A stretch of DNA of 64,000 bases, taken from contig CAWBNH010000013.1 in assembly GCA_963790085.1 (NCBI GenBank), positions 602,476-666,475 of the forward strand. The letters run 5' to 3'. Below the pieces are notes generated by a model. That model made no database searches. It saw only the letters and a list, made by a program, of their open reading frames with translations, and was not told where the DNA came from. The translations under genes and the position numbers were made by a program. Numbering within the stretch: the stretch's first letter is position 1; each line of letters opens with the position of its first letter. Positions 17,977 through 28,500 of this stretch are shown here, piece after piece. The DNA comes from CAXMST01 sp963790085. GTDB taxonomy: Bacteria > Actinomycetota > Thermoleophilia > Solirubrobacterales > 70-9.

Positions 17977-18795
17977 GTGCGTTGCCCGAGGTTGCGGATG
18001 CCGGCCGTGGTGCTCGGGGTCGCGCTGCTCGCAGTGACCGCCGGCTGCGGCGGGCAGGCTGCGGACGGGCCCGATCGGAGGCAGCCCCCGGCGGCTGTTG
18101 CCCGGCACGCCGGCTTCGGCGACGCCGCGGATCGGCTCTGCGCGAGCGCTCAGGCCGAGCAGGAGGCGATCCGTCGGCGTCGTGGCGGCGACCAGCTGAC
18201 GCTCGACGATCGGGCCCGCCTGCTGGTCGACCTGGCGCCCCCACGGGCGCGGCTGGCCGCCGAGCTCGACGAGCTCGCGGTCGCCGCGGGTGACCGGTCG
18301 GCGCCTCGCCGGCTGGTCGCAGCGGCGGAGCGCCGCGCGGCCGCGAGCCGCCTGGCGGGCGAGCTGTGGCAGCGCGGCGCGTCCGAGCCCCGCATCGCCG
18401 CAGCGGCCGCGGCCGAGCACGGTGAGCGGGAGCGGTTCGTCGCGATCGCGGGCCGGCTCGGTCTCGGCGACTGCGCCGAGGTCCTCTCCGGTGAGGACCG
18501 CCGCCAGATCGTCGACGCGGTCGAGCTCGGGCTCGGCTCGACGGCGGCACGCGATCGCTGCGCGGCGCTCGGCGAGCGCTACCTGCGTGAGCGTTACGAG
18601 GGGGCCGCGAACTGCCGCCGCGCGCTGCGGCGCTCGGCCGACCCTCCGGCGTCGGTCACCGTCCGCGAGCTGCAGGGCATCGACGGGGTCTTCGCCGTGG
18701 CCCGCGCGACCGTGGGGCGCGGTGCCGACGACGAGCAGCTGCGGATCCGGGTCGTCTTCGAGGACGGCAGCTACCGGATCGACAAGATCGATTGA
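17977..18795 (+). CDS. Hypothetical lipoprotein
   Basis: 272 residues. The N terminus MRCPRLRMPAVVLGVALL is a signal peptide with a lipobox ending at Cys24 (TAGC), so the protein should be anchored to the outer face of the membrane. The rest is Arg/Ala/Glu-rich and helical with scattered Cys residues, and I recognise no domain. The GTG at 17977 has GGAG about 7 bases upstream; an ATG at 17998 would leave a shorter signal peptide. It follows the dehydrogenase by 21 bases, so it could be co-transcribed with the polyamine operon. Confidence 0.6.
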   Translation: MRCPRLRMPAVVLGVALLAVTAGCGGQAADGPDRRQPPAAVARHAGFGDAADRLCASAQAEQEAIRRRRGGDQLTLDDRARLLVDLAPPRARLAAELDELAVAAGDRSAPRRLVAAAERRAAASRLAGELWQRGASEPRIAAAAAAEHGERERFVAIAGRLGLGDCAEVLSGEDRRQIVDAVELGLGSTAARDRCAALGERYLRERYEGAANCRRALRRSADPPASVTVRELQGIDGVFAVARATVGRGADDEQLRIRVVFEDGSYRIDKID

Positions 18796-18799
18796 TCCG

Positions 18800-18835
18800 A
18801 GCGCCGAGTCGGCGCTGCTGCACCCACTGGGGTGC
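18800..18835 (+). terminator. Two adjacent hairpins, likely terminator
   Basis: AGCGCCGA and its reverse complement are separated by one base (18800-18816), followed by GCACCC/GGGTGC with a 4-base loop (18820-18835). They lie directly after the lipoprotein stop. No U-tract follows, as is common in high-GC actinobacteria. Confidence 0.5.
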
Positions 18836-18844
18836 CCATGCCCA

Positions 18845-18857
18845 CCGAAGCGTTCAC
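18845..18857 (+). repeat. Single arm of the 37-kb inverted repeat
   Basis: CCGAAGCGTTCAC matches the right arm of the repeats at 36947, 37043 and 37971. No left arm is visible within 60 bases, so this may be a decayed copy. Confidence 0.4.
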
Positions 18858-18875
18858 TCGGGCAGGCATCGGCAT

Positions 18876-19190
18876 CTAGGCCAGCGCCCGGAGCAGCGCC
18901 GTCACCAGCGCCGCGATCGCGATCGCGGTCAGGAGCGCGGAGCGGTGACGAAGCAGCACCAGGCCCGCCGCGAAGACGCCGGCAAGGCTCGCGTTGGCCT
19001 CGATCGAGCGGTCGCCGCCGAGGGTCTCGGTGACGATCAGTGCGGTTAGCAGCGCTGGGCCGAGCAGGTCGATGACGCCGGTGAAGCGCTCGGGGATCCT
19101 GCGCTCGCCGATCGCTAGGGGCCCCGAAGCGCGGATCATCGCGGTCGTCACCGCCAGGGCCGCGATCGTCAGCCAGACGTCCGCCATCAT
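18876..19190 (-). CDS. azlD: Branched-chain amino acid exporter small subunit
   Basis: 104 residues with three to four predicted helices; the start MMADVWLTIAALAVTTAMIRASG and the middle RRIPERFTGVIDLLGPALLTALIV are typical of AzlD. It works with AzlC in export of branched-chain or related amino acids. Its ATG overlaps the azlC stop (ATGA), which fixes the start at 19190 and suggests coupled translation. Confidence 0.88.
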   Translation of the reverse strand: MMADVWLTIAALAVTTAMIRASGPLAIGERRIPERFTGVIDLLGPALLTALIVTETLGGDRSIEANASLAGVFAAGLVLLRHRSALLTAIAIAALVTALLRALA

Positions 19191-19933
19191 CTCTCCGGCG
19201 TCGCCCGATCGGGAGAGACGCTCCGATCGAGCCCGACCAGGGCCGCAAGACAGCCGGCGATGATCGGCACACCCGGTGGAGTGAGCGGCAGCAGCGCGAG
19301 GGCGATCGCCCCCCCGAGTAGTGCCGCCGTCAGCGATCGGCGCGCCCGCGGCGCATCCCCACCGAGCAGGAGCGCCAGGAAGAACGCGGGGAAGACCGCG
19401 TCGAGGCCGAGCGCCCCAGGATCGCCGATCAGGTCTCCGGCGGTGGCGCCGATCGCGGTGCCCAGAACCCAGCCCAGGTACATCGGCAGCGTCGCCCCGA
19501 TCATGAACCGCTGGTCGAATCGGCCGCCCCCGCGCATCGCGGCCGCCCACGAGAAGTCGACCATCGTCTGCGCCTTGATCATTCGCTTCAGCGGCCCGCC
19601 GCTCAGCGACGGCGCGATTGCGACTCCCATCGGCACGTAGCGCGAGTTGAGCAGGACGCCGGCCGTGACCGCGGCGAGCGGCCCGCCGCCGGCGGCGAGG
19701 ACCGCGAGCGCGCCGAACTGCGCCGAACCGGCGAACACGATCGCCGACATCACGATCGGTGCGATCGGCCCCATCACCGGCTGCGCGAGCACGCCGAATG
19801 ATGCGGCCAGGGCGATCCCGGCGACGGCGACCGGAAGGCCGGTGCGGAGGCCGGAGCGAAAGGAGGGATCGTCGAGGAGCGCGCGCAGGGCGGGCAGGGA
19901 TTGTGCCCGCGGCCCGCTCGGTCGCGCCGTCAG
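19187..19933 (-). CDS. azlC: Branched-chain amino acid exporter large subunit (probable CTG start)
   Basis: A polytopic protein with FRSGLRTGLPVAVAGIALAASFG and AQPVMGPIAPIVMSAIVFAGSAQF, diagnostic of AzlC. No ATG or GTG precedes the conserved region. A CTG at 19933 overlaps the stop of the small ORF upstream (CTGA) and gives 248 residues, the normal length for the family. A TTG at 20146 would add 71 residues reading through the structured leader and the small ORF, which is implausible. No ribosome site is visible, so translation is probably coupled to the small ORF. Confidence 0.85.
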   Translation of the reverse strand: MTARPSGPRAQSLPALRALLDDPSFRSGLRTGLPVAVAGIALAASFGVLAQPVMGPIAPIVMSAIVFAGSAQFGALAVLAAGGGPLAAVTAGVLLNSRYVPMGVAIAPSLSGGPLKRMIKAQTMVDFSWAAAMRGGGRFDQRFMIGATLPMYLGWVLGTAIGATAGDLIGDPGALGLDAVFPAFFLALLLGGDAPRARRSLTAALLGGAIALALLPLTPPGVPIIAGCLAALVGLDRSVSPDRATPER

Positions 19934-20046
19934 CGGGTCGCCGGGGCGGCCGAGACGGCCAGCACCAGCGCCACCACCGCCGCCAGCACGAGCACGACGG
20001 TGATCGCCATGATCGGGTCGAAGTCTTGAAGCCTCTTTCGCAGCAT
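19930..20046 (-). CDS. Small ORF (38 aa), leader peptide or single-pass membrane peptide
   Basis: A 38-residue ORF starting MLRKRLQDFDPIMAIT and continuing into a very hydrophobic run with 7 Val and 4 Leu in 17 residues. Its stop codon overlaps the probable CTG start of azlC. It could be a branched-chain-amino-acid sensing leader peptide, or a single-pass membrane partner of AzlCD. The ATG at 20046 is immediately preceded by a short hairpin and has no Shine-Dalgarno. Expression is inferred only from the promoter and overlap. Confidence 0.45.
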   Translation of the reverse strand: MLRKRLQDFDPIMAITVVLVLAAVVALVLAVSAAPATR

Positions 20047-20048
20047 CA

Positions 20049-20115
20049 CCGAAGCCGTTCGGGTTGGCCTGCGGAGTTGAATCGGAGCCGCACCGAACGC
20101 GGCTCGGCCCGCAGG
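20049..20115 (-). promoter_or_regulatory. Structured 5' leader of the azl operon
   Basis: Three helices are visible: CCTGCGG/CCGCAGG (20068-20074 with 20109-20115) enclosing GAGCCGC/GCGGCTC (20085-20091 with 20099-20105), and CCGAA/TTCGG (20049-20062) two bases before the small-ORF ATG. It matches no riboswitch I recognise. Confidence 0.45.
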
Positions 20116-20128
20116 CTGCGGGCAGCCA

Positions 20129-20157
20129 ATCATAACGGGGTTCCAAGGGTCTTGCAA
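20129..20157 (-). promoter_or_regulatory. Promoter of the azl operon (TTGCAA-17-TATGAT)
   Basis: On the minus strand, TTGCAA (20152-20157) and TATGAT (20129-20134) are separated by 17 bases, a near-consensus housekeeping promoter. Transcription should begin near 20122, giving a leader of about 76 bases. Confidence 0.6.
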
Positions 20158-20215
20158 GCGCCTGCTAACACTCGGCCGACCGTTCGGCCGCAACGCGGGC
20201 GGTCGTCAGCGGCGA

Positions 20216-20221
20216 TAGCTT
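20216..20221 (+). promoter_or_regulatory. -10 box of a leaderless promoter (TAGCTT)
   Basis: TAGCTT lies 6 bases before the ATG at 20228 with no ribosome site. Confidence 0.5.
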
Positions 20222-20227
20222 CTGGCG

Positions 20228-21034
20228 ATGCGGATCAACGGATCGACCGTGCTCCTGACCGGGGCGACCGGTGGCCTCGGGCGTGCGATCGCGACCGAGC
20301 TGGCGGCTGCGGGTGCGCGGCTGGTGCTGAGCTCGCGCAGGGCCGACGAGCTCGAGCGGCTGGCGACCGAGCTCCGCGGCGACGGCCACGAAGCGGTCGT
20401 GACCGAGCTCGGGTCGGCCGGCGCCGGCGAGGAGTTGGCGGCGGCGGCCGAAGCCGTGGGGCCCGTCGACGTCTTCGTCGCCAACGCCGGCCTTCCCGGC
20501 ACCGGGCGGCTCGAGGATCTCACCGCAGATCAGATCTCACGCGTGGTCCGGGTCAATCTCGAGGCCCCGATCCTCACCACCCGGGCCCTGCTTCCGGGCA
20601 TGCTCGAGCGTGGCTCCGGTCACCTCGTCTACGTCTCCTCGCTGGCAGGCAAGGCGCCGTCGCCGCGGTCCAGCCTCTACAACGCTTCGAAGTTCGGCCT
20701 CCGCGGGTTTGCCCTCGCCCTGCGCCAGGATCTCCGGGCCAGCGGCATCGGCGTCTCGGTCGTCCTGCCGGGGTTCATCCGCGAGGCGGGCATGTTCGCC
20801 GATTCGGGTATGTCGCCGCCGCCCGGATTCGGGACGGGCACTCCGCAGCAGGTCGGTGAGGCCGTGCTCCGCGCCGTCGAACGGAACAAGGCGGAGGTCG
20901 TCGTGGCGCCGCCGCAGCAGCGGGCGGCCGCCGCGATCGCTCACGCGTTTCCGCGGGTCGCTGAGATCGGGCAGCGTGGTCGGGGCGAGCGCACGGCCGA
21001 GCAGCTCGCCGCGAAGCAGGCCGACAAGCGCTGA
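20228..21034 (+). CDS. Short-chain dehydrogenase/reductase
   Basis: A classical SDR of 268 residues. It has the NAD(P) motif TGATGGLG (11-18), NAG in FVANAGLPG, the catalytic Ser in YVSSLAG, and the YxxxK pair in SLYNASKFGLRGFAL. An Arg-rich segment after the first strand (SSRRADE) suggests NADP preference. The substrate is unknown. The C-terminal 30 residues are Arg/Gln-rich and extend beyond the fold. It is a probable leaderless monocistron divergent from the azl operon. Confidence 0.88.
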   Translation: MRINGSTVLLTGATGGLGRAIATELAAAGARLVLSSRRADELERLATELRGDGHEAVVTELGSAGAGEELAAAAEAVGPVDVFVANAGLPGTGRLEDLTADQISRVVRVNLEAPILTTRALLPGMLERGSGHLVYVSSLAGKAPSPRSSLYNASKFGLRGFALALRQDLRASGIGVSVVLPGFIREAGMFADSGMSPPPGFGTGTPQQVGEAVLRAVERNKAEVVVAPPQQRAAAAIAHAFPRVAEIGQRGRGERTAEQLAAKQADKR

Positions 21035-21104
21035 GCCCCGGGCGAGCCGAGGTCTGGTCCCGGCGAGGCGGCGCGCGGAGACCGAATCTCGGCATACTGA
21101 GCGG

Positions 21105-23912
<2,808 letters not shown>

Positions 23913-23927
23913 CCGGCCACGGGCCCG

Positions 23928-23957
23928 TTGACATCGATAGCCCGGATGCGGCATGAT
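23928..23957 (+). promoter_or_regulatory. Orphan promoter (TTGACA-18-CATGAT)
   Basis: A consensus -35 TTGACA (23928-23933) and CATGAT (23952-23957) are separated by 18 bases. No plus-strand gene follows until 31679, so it would drive a non-coding transcript. Confidence 0.45.
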
Positions 23958-23962
23958 TGCTT

Positions 23963-24150
23963 AAGGCCAGCTTTATAAAGCTCGTCCCCGGTCAGTCCCG
24001 CCTCCGGGGGCGAACGCGTCGGCATCCCTCCCTGGCTACCGACGCGCAGGCGGAGGCGCGGGCCGCGCGGACCCCCTGCCTCCCGCGGCCCCGCCCCGCC
24101 GTTCCGTAGTGGGGCCCGGAGGCGTGCGGCGTGGCTGGACGGCTCCCGGC
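23963..24150 (+). ncRNA. Candidate structured non-coding RNA
   Basis: The interval between convergent acnA and quinone oxidoreductase genes has no ORF but can fold into a multibranched structure. A closing helix pairs 23979-23987 with 24137-24144 (one bulge). Helix 1 pairs 23998-24006 with 24051-24062 and encloses the perfect helix CGCGTCGG/CCGACGCG (24015-24022 with 24039-24046). GGGCCGCG/CGCGGCCC pairs 24060-24067 with 24084-24091, partly competing with helix 1. GCCCC/GGGGC pairs 24093-24097 with 24111-24115. It follows a good promoter, and a 14-base perfect palindrome (AGCTTTATAAAGCT) sits at 23969-23982. It does not match SRP RNA, tmRNA or RNase P as I know them. High GC makes chance helices likely, so confidence is limited; it may be a bidirectional terminator. 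Confidence 0.35.
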
Positions 24151-24151
24151 T

Positions 24152-25099
24152 CTAGGCGCCGGTCATCACGAGGACGATCTTGCCGAGCTTGCCGCCCGCT
24201 GCGAAGCGCTCGTAGGCGGACTCCGCCTGATCGAGGGGGAAGCAGGCGGCGACCGGCACGCGGATCGTTCGCGCGGCGATCGCCGGGAGCACATGCGCCT
24301 CCACCGCCCGCGCGACGGCAGCCTTCTCCTCCAGCGGCCTCGCCCGCAGCGTCGAGGCGTGGATCGAGCCGCGCTTCCCCATCAGCGCCAAGAGGTTGAG
24401 CTCGGCCTTCGCGCCGGCGCCGACCCCGATCACGACGATCCGTCCTCCGGTGGCCAGCGCCCGCAGGTTGCCGGCGAGGTTCGGTGCGCCAACCAGCTCG
24501 AGGATCACATCGAAGGGGCCGGCCTGATCGAACTCCTCCGGCGCGATCGCCTCGGCACCTAGGCCCGCGAGGTCCCCGCGGAGGGCCTCGTTGCGGACGG
24601 TGGCGGTGACCCGGGCACCGGTCAGGGCCCCGAGCTGGACCGCCGCCGTACCGACGCCGCCGGCTCCGCCATGGACGAGCAGACGGTCCCCGGCGGCGAG
24701 TCCGCACTGGCTGAACAGGGCGTCGTAGGCGGTCGAGAAGACCTCCGGAAAGCCACCGGCCTGGGGCCACTCCAGCCCGTCGGGCACCGGCATCAGCTGT
24801 CGCTCGTGGACCACCGCCAGCTCCGCCTGCCCGCCGCCTGCGACGATTGCCATCACCCGATCACCGGGGCCGAAGCGGCTCGCGTCGGGACCGCAGGCCT
24901 CGATCTCGCCCGCCAGCTCGAGGCCCGGGATCAGTTCGGGCGACCCCGGCGGTGCCGGGTAGAGGCCCTTGCGCTGGAGCAGGTCGGCGCCGTTGATCCC
25001 CGCCGCCTGCACCCGGACCAGGCACTCGCCGCCTCCCGGCGCTGGGTCGGGGTGCTCCTCGACGGCAATCCGTCCGTCTCTGATCGTGGCGGCCAGCAC
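24152..25099 (-). CDS. Zinc-type/quinone oxidoreductase (MDR family)
   Basis: A 315-residue NADPH-dependent medium-chain reductase. The GroES-like N-terminal half has AAGINGADLLQRKGLYP and the Rossmann half has VHGGAGGVGTAAVQLG (about 142-157). The pattern matches NADPH:quinone reductase/PIG3-like proteins without structural zinc. The GTG at 25099 is chosen because conserved residues begin at once (LAATIRDGRIAVEE). It lies 9 bases after the DUF3817 gene and is probably co-transcribed with it. Confidence 0.87.
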   Translation of the reverse strand: MLAATIRDGRIAVEEHPDPAPGGGECLVRVQAAGINGADLLQRKGLYPAPPGSPELIPGLELAGEIEACGPDASRFGPGDRVMAIVAGGGQAELAVVHERQLMPVPDGLEWPQAGGFPEVFSTAYDALFSQCGLAAGDRLLVHGGAGGVGTAAVQLGALTGARVTATVRNEALRGDLAGLGAEAIAPEEFDQAGPFDVILELVGAPNLAGNLRALATGGRIVVIGVGAGAKAELNLLALMGKRGSIHASTLRARPLEEKAAVARAVEAHVLPAIAARTIRVPVAACFPLDQAESAYERFAAGGKLGKIVLVMTGA

Positions 25100-25108
25100 G
25101 CGGACAGT

Positions 25109-25462
25109 CTATGAGGGGCCGGGTGCCGCTTCGGGCGCCGGCTGACGACGCTCGATGTAGGAGATGCCGAGCGTGCTGCCGACCGGCCCGACCGGGGTCA
25201 GCGCCGCGGCCAGCAGCCAGAACGGGGCTTCTCGCCGCAGCACCGCGATCCAGATCACGAGGCAGAGGATCAGGAACCCGATTCCGTGCGCGAGGCCGAA
25301 GAAGAAGGTGGGCCGCTCGAGCCCCGGCAGCAGCCAGACGACCAGCAGCCCGCCGAAGACCGCCAGCTCGAGCAGCGAGATCCGCTTGACCCAGGGAAAC
25401 AGCGCCCCGGGGGCACGGGGGCGGAACTCGCGCTCTCCCGCTGCGGAAGCGACCTCCGTCAT
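25109..25462 (-). CDS. DUF3817-type integral membrane protein
   Basis: 117 residues with three hydrophobic helices. KRISLLELAVFGGLLVVWL, FFFGLAHGIGFL and APFWLLAAALTPVGPVGS match the small DUF3817 membrane family of actinobacteria, whose function is unknown. TAGCCT (25472-25477, minus strand) lies 9 bases before the ATG with no ribosome site, so a leaderless start is likely. Confidence 0.75.
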   Translation of the reverse strand: MTEVASAAGEREFRPRAPGALFPWVKRISLLELAVFGGLLVVWLLPGLERPTFFFGLAHGIGFLILCLVIWIAVLRREAPFWLLAAALTPVGPVGSTLGISYIERRQPAPEAAPGPS

Positions 25463-25551
25463 CGCCGCACAAGGCTAGCGATGCGGGCGTTCCGCCCCCC
25501 GGGCTCCCGGCTGTGGCGATCCTGCCGCGAACGGCGGCCGCGGGCCGCTGC

Positions 25552-28500
25552 TCAGCCGGTCAGCGCGGTCAGCACGATCCGCTCCTGCTCGGAGCGGTGC
25601 GCGGCCGGGTAGCCCTCGGAGGGACTCGCCCGTTCGGGGCGGCCGATGTAGCGGAACTCGAGCTCGTCGCCGACGAGCTCCGGCATGCGGCGGGCCATCA
25701 CCGACCAGCAGCCCATGTTCCGCGGCTCCTCCTGGAGCCAGACCACCTCGCGGAGATTGGGATAGGAGGCGATCAGCTCACGGATCTGCGCCTTGGCGAA
25801 CGGGTAGATCAGCTCGACCCGCGCGATCGCGACGGTCGAGGCGGCGGCCCGCCGGTCGTGTCCCTGCAGGTCGTAGTAGATCTTGCCGGAACAGAGGACG
25901 AGGCGCTTGATCTCCTCCGCCCGCTCCGCGGCCTCGGGGTCGTCGAGCACGAACTTGAACGAGCCGCCGGCGAGCTCGCTCAGCGTTGAGGCGGCGGCCG
26001 GAAGGCGGAGCAGGCTCTTCGGCGTGAACACGACCAGAGGCCTCGGCTTTGCGATCCGGGCCTGGCGGCGCAGCAGATGGAAGTACTGGGCGGCCGTGGT
26101 CGGATTGGCGAGCCTCATGTTGCCCTCGGCCGCGAGCTGTACGAACCGCTCGATCCGGGCGCTCGAGTGCTCGGGGCCAGAGCCCTCGTAGCCGTGCGGC
26201 AGCAGCAGGGTGAGTCGGGTCGTCTGGCCCCACTTCGACTCGGCCGAGGCGATGAAGCTGTCGATGATCACCTGCGCGGAGTTGGCGAAGTCCCCGAACT
26301 GCGCTTCCCAGAGGACGAGGCTCTCGTTCGACGCTGCCGAATAGCCGTACTCGAAGCCGAGGCAGGCCGTTTCCGAGAGCGGGCTGTTGTGGATCTCGAT
26401 CGGCGCCAGCGCGCCCGACAGGTGCTGGATCGGCGCGTACCTGAGCCCGGTCTTCTCGTCGTGCAGGACGAGGTGGCGGTGCGAGAACGTGCCGCGCTCG
26501 ACGTCCTGGCCGGTGAGCCGGATCGGTGTCCCCTCGGTCAGCAGCGAGGCGAACGCGAGCGCCTCCGCGTGTCCATACTCGATCGGCCCGTCCTCGAGGA
26601 CCTCGAGCCGCTTCAGCATCGGCTTTCGCAGCTTCTTGTGCATCGAGAAGCTGTCCGGGAGCTCGAGCAGCTCCCCGTTCAGGGTTCGCAGGCGCTTCTC
26701 CGAGACCTTCGTCTCCACGTCGGGGCTCTTCGTCCGGTCCAGCTCGCCCGTGCCCGTGCCGACGACCGTCGGATCCTCGAACTCGCCGCGCTCGATCTTG
26801 CCCAGCAGCTCCTTGTGGATCTCGCTCAGGTCCTCCCGGCGGGCGCCGGCCTTCGCCTCGAGGTCGGCCTCCTCGACCACTCCCTCCTCGATCAGCTTCT
26901 TCGCGTAGATCTCGCTGACCGGCGGGTGCTTCTTGATCGTCGCCGCCATCTCAGGTTGGGTGTAGGCGGGTTCGTCGGTCTCGTTGTGCCCGTACCGGCG
27001 ATAGCCGATCAGGTCGATCACCACGTCGCGGCCCCATTCCCGCCGGTAGTCCATCGCGACGCGGATCGCCTCGATGCAGTTCTCCGGTTCGTCGGCGTTG
27101 ACGTGGATGATCGGCACGTTGAAGCCCTTCGCCATGTCCGCCGCGTACGGGGTCGAGCGACCCTCGTAGGGGTCCGTCGTGAAGCCCACCTGATTGTCGG
27201 TGATGATGTGGATCGTGCCGCCGGTCGCGTAGCCCTTCAGCGACTGCAGGTTGAAGGTCTCCGCCACCACGCCCTGGCCCGGGAAGGCGGCATCGCCGTG
27301 GAGCAGCACCGGGACGGCGAGCTTCGGATCGTGGTGCAGTCGCGGCCCGGAGTGGCCTGTCTGCGCTGCCCGCGCCGCGCCGGTGACGACCGGGTCGACG
27401 AACTCCAAGTGCGAGGGATTTGGATACAGCCGCATCTTGATGTCGCCGTCGGGGGTGTCGAGCAGCCCCTCGGCGCCGTGGTGGTACTTGACGTCACCCG
27501 TGCCTCCGGCCCTGAGCGCGTCGGTCCGCTTGACCGCGTCGAGCGCCTTCGCTCCCTCGAACTCGGCCATGATCGACTGCAGTGAGCGGCCGAGGTTCTG
27601 GGCGAGGACGCTGAGCCTGCCGCGGTGGGCCATCCCGATCACCACTTCATCGGCGCCGTCGCGCTTCGCCAGCGAGGCGATCTCGTCGATCATCGGGACC
27701 GTTGCATCGAGGCCCTCGATCGAGAACATCTTCTGGCCCAGGTAGGCCTTCTGCAGGAAGCGTTCGAACTCGAACACCTCGACCAACCGGCGCAGGAGCT
27801 GGCGCTTCTCCTCGTCATCGAGCGGGTGATCGTGGGCGCGGGTCTCGATCACCTCGCGGAGCCACATGCGCTGCTGGTGCGATGAGAGGTGCTCGATCTG
27901 GTAGGCGATGCCGCCGCAGTAGGCGTCGCGCATCCGCGGCAGGACGTCGAGCAGCGTCTCGCCGGGCACCCCGATCCGCAGGATCGAGGCCGGAATCCGC
28001 CCCATCAGCTCGGGCGTCAGATTCAGGTTCTCGGGCTCGAGGGCGGGGTCACCCTTGCCCTCGCCGGTGAGCGGGTTGAGATTGGCAGCCAGGTGCCCGT
28101 GCGTCCGGTATGCCTTCAGCAGCGAGGTCGCGGCCTGCACTCCCTGCAGCAGCTCCTCGTCGGCCTTGCCGCTGACCGTCGACGCTGCGGCCGCGGGAAC
28201 CGCGGCTCCATCGGTCGGGAGCGGCGGCGCCGAGGCGGACTCGGGGTGCGCCGTCGCGGTGACGCTGGCGTCGAGGTCGAGGTCGGCCGCGACCCTCTCG
28301 TAGAACTCGTGCTCTCCCTGGAGGAGCTCGTCGATCGCCTTCAGGAAATTGCCCGACTCCGCTCCCTGGATGATCCGGTGGTCGTAGGTCGAGGTCATCG
28401 TCATCACGCGCGAGACCCCGAGTCCCCTGAGCTTGTCGGGCGAGGCGTGTGACCACTCCGGCGGGTAGGCGATCGATCCGGTGGCGATGATCGTCCCCTG

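Noticed and set aside
27747..27760. GAAGCGTTCGAAC resembling the repeat arm
   Set aside because: Inside conserved E1 coding sequence, differs at the end and has no paired arm.
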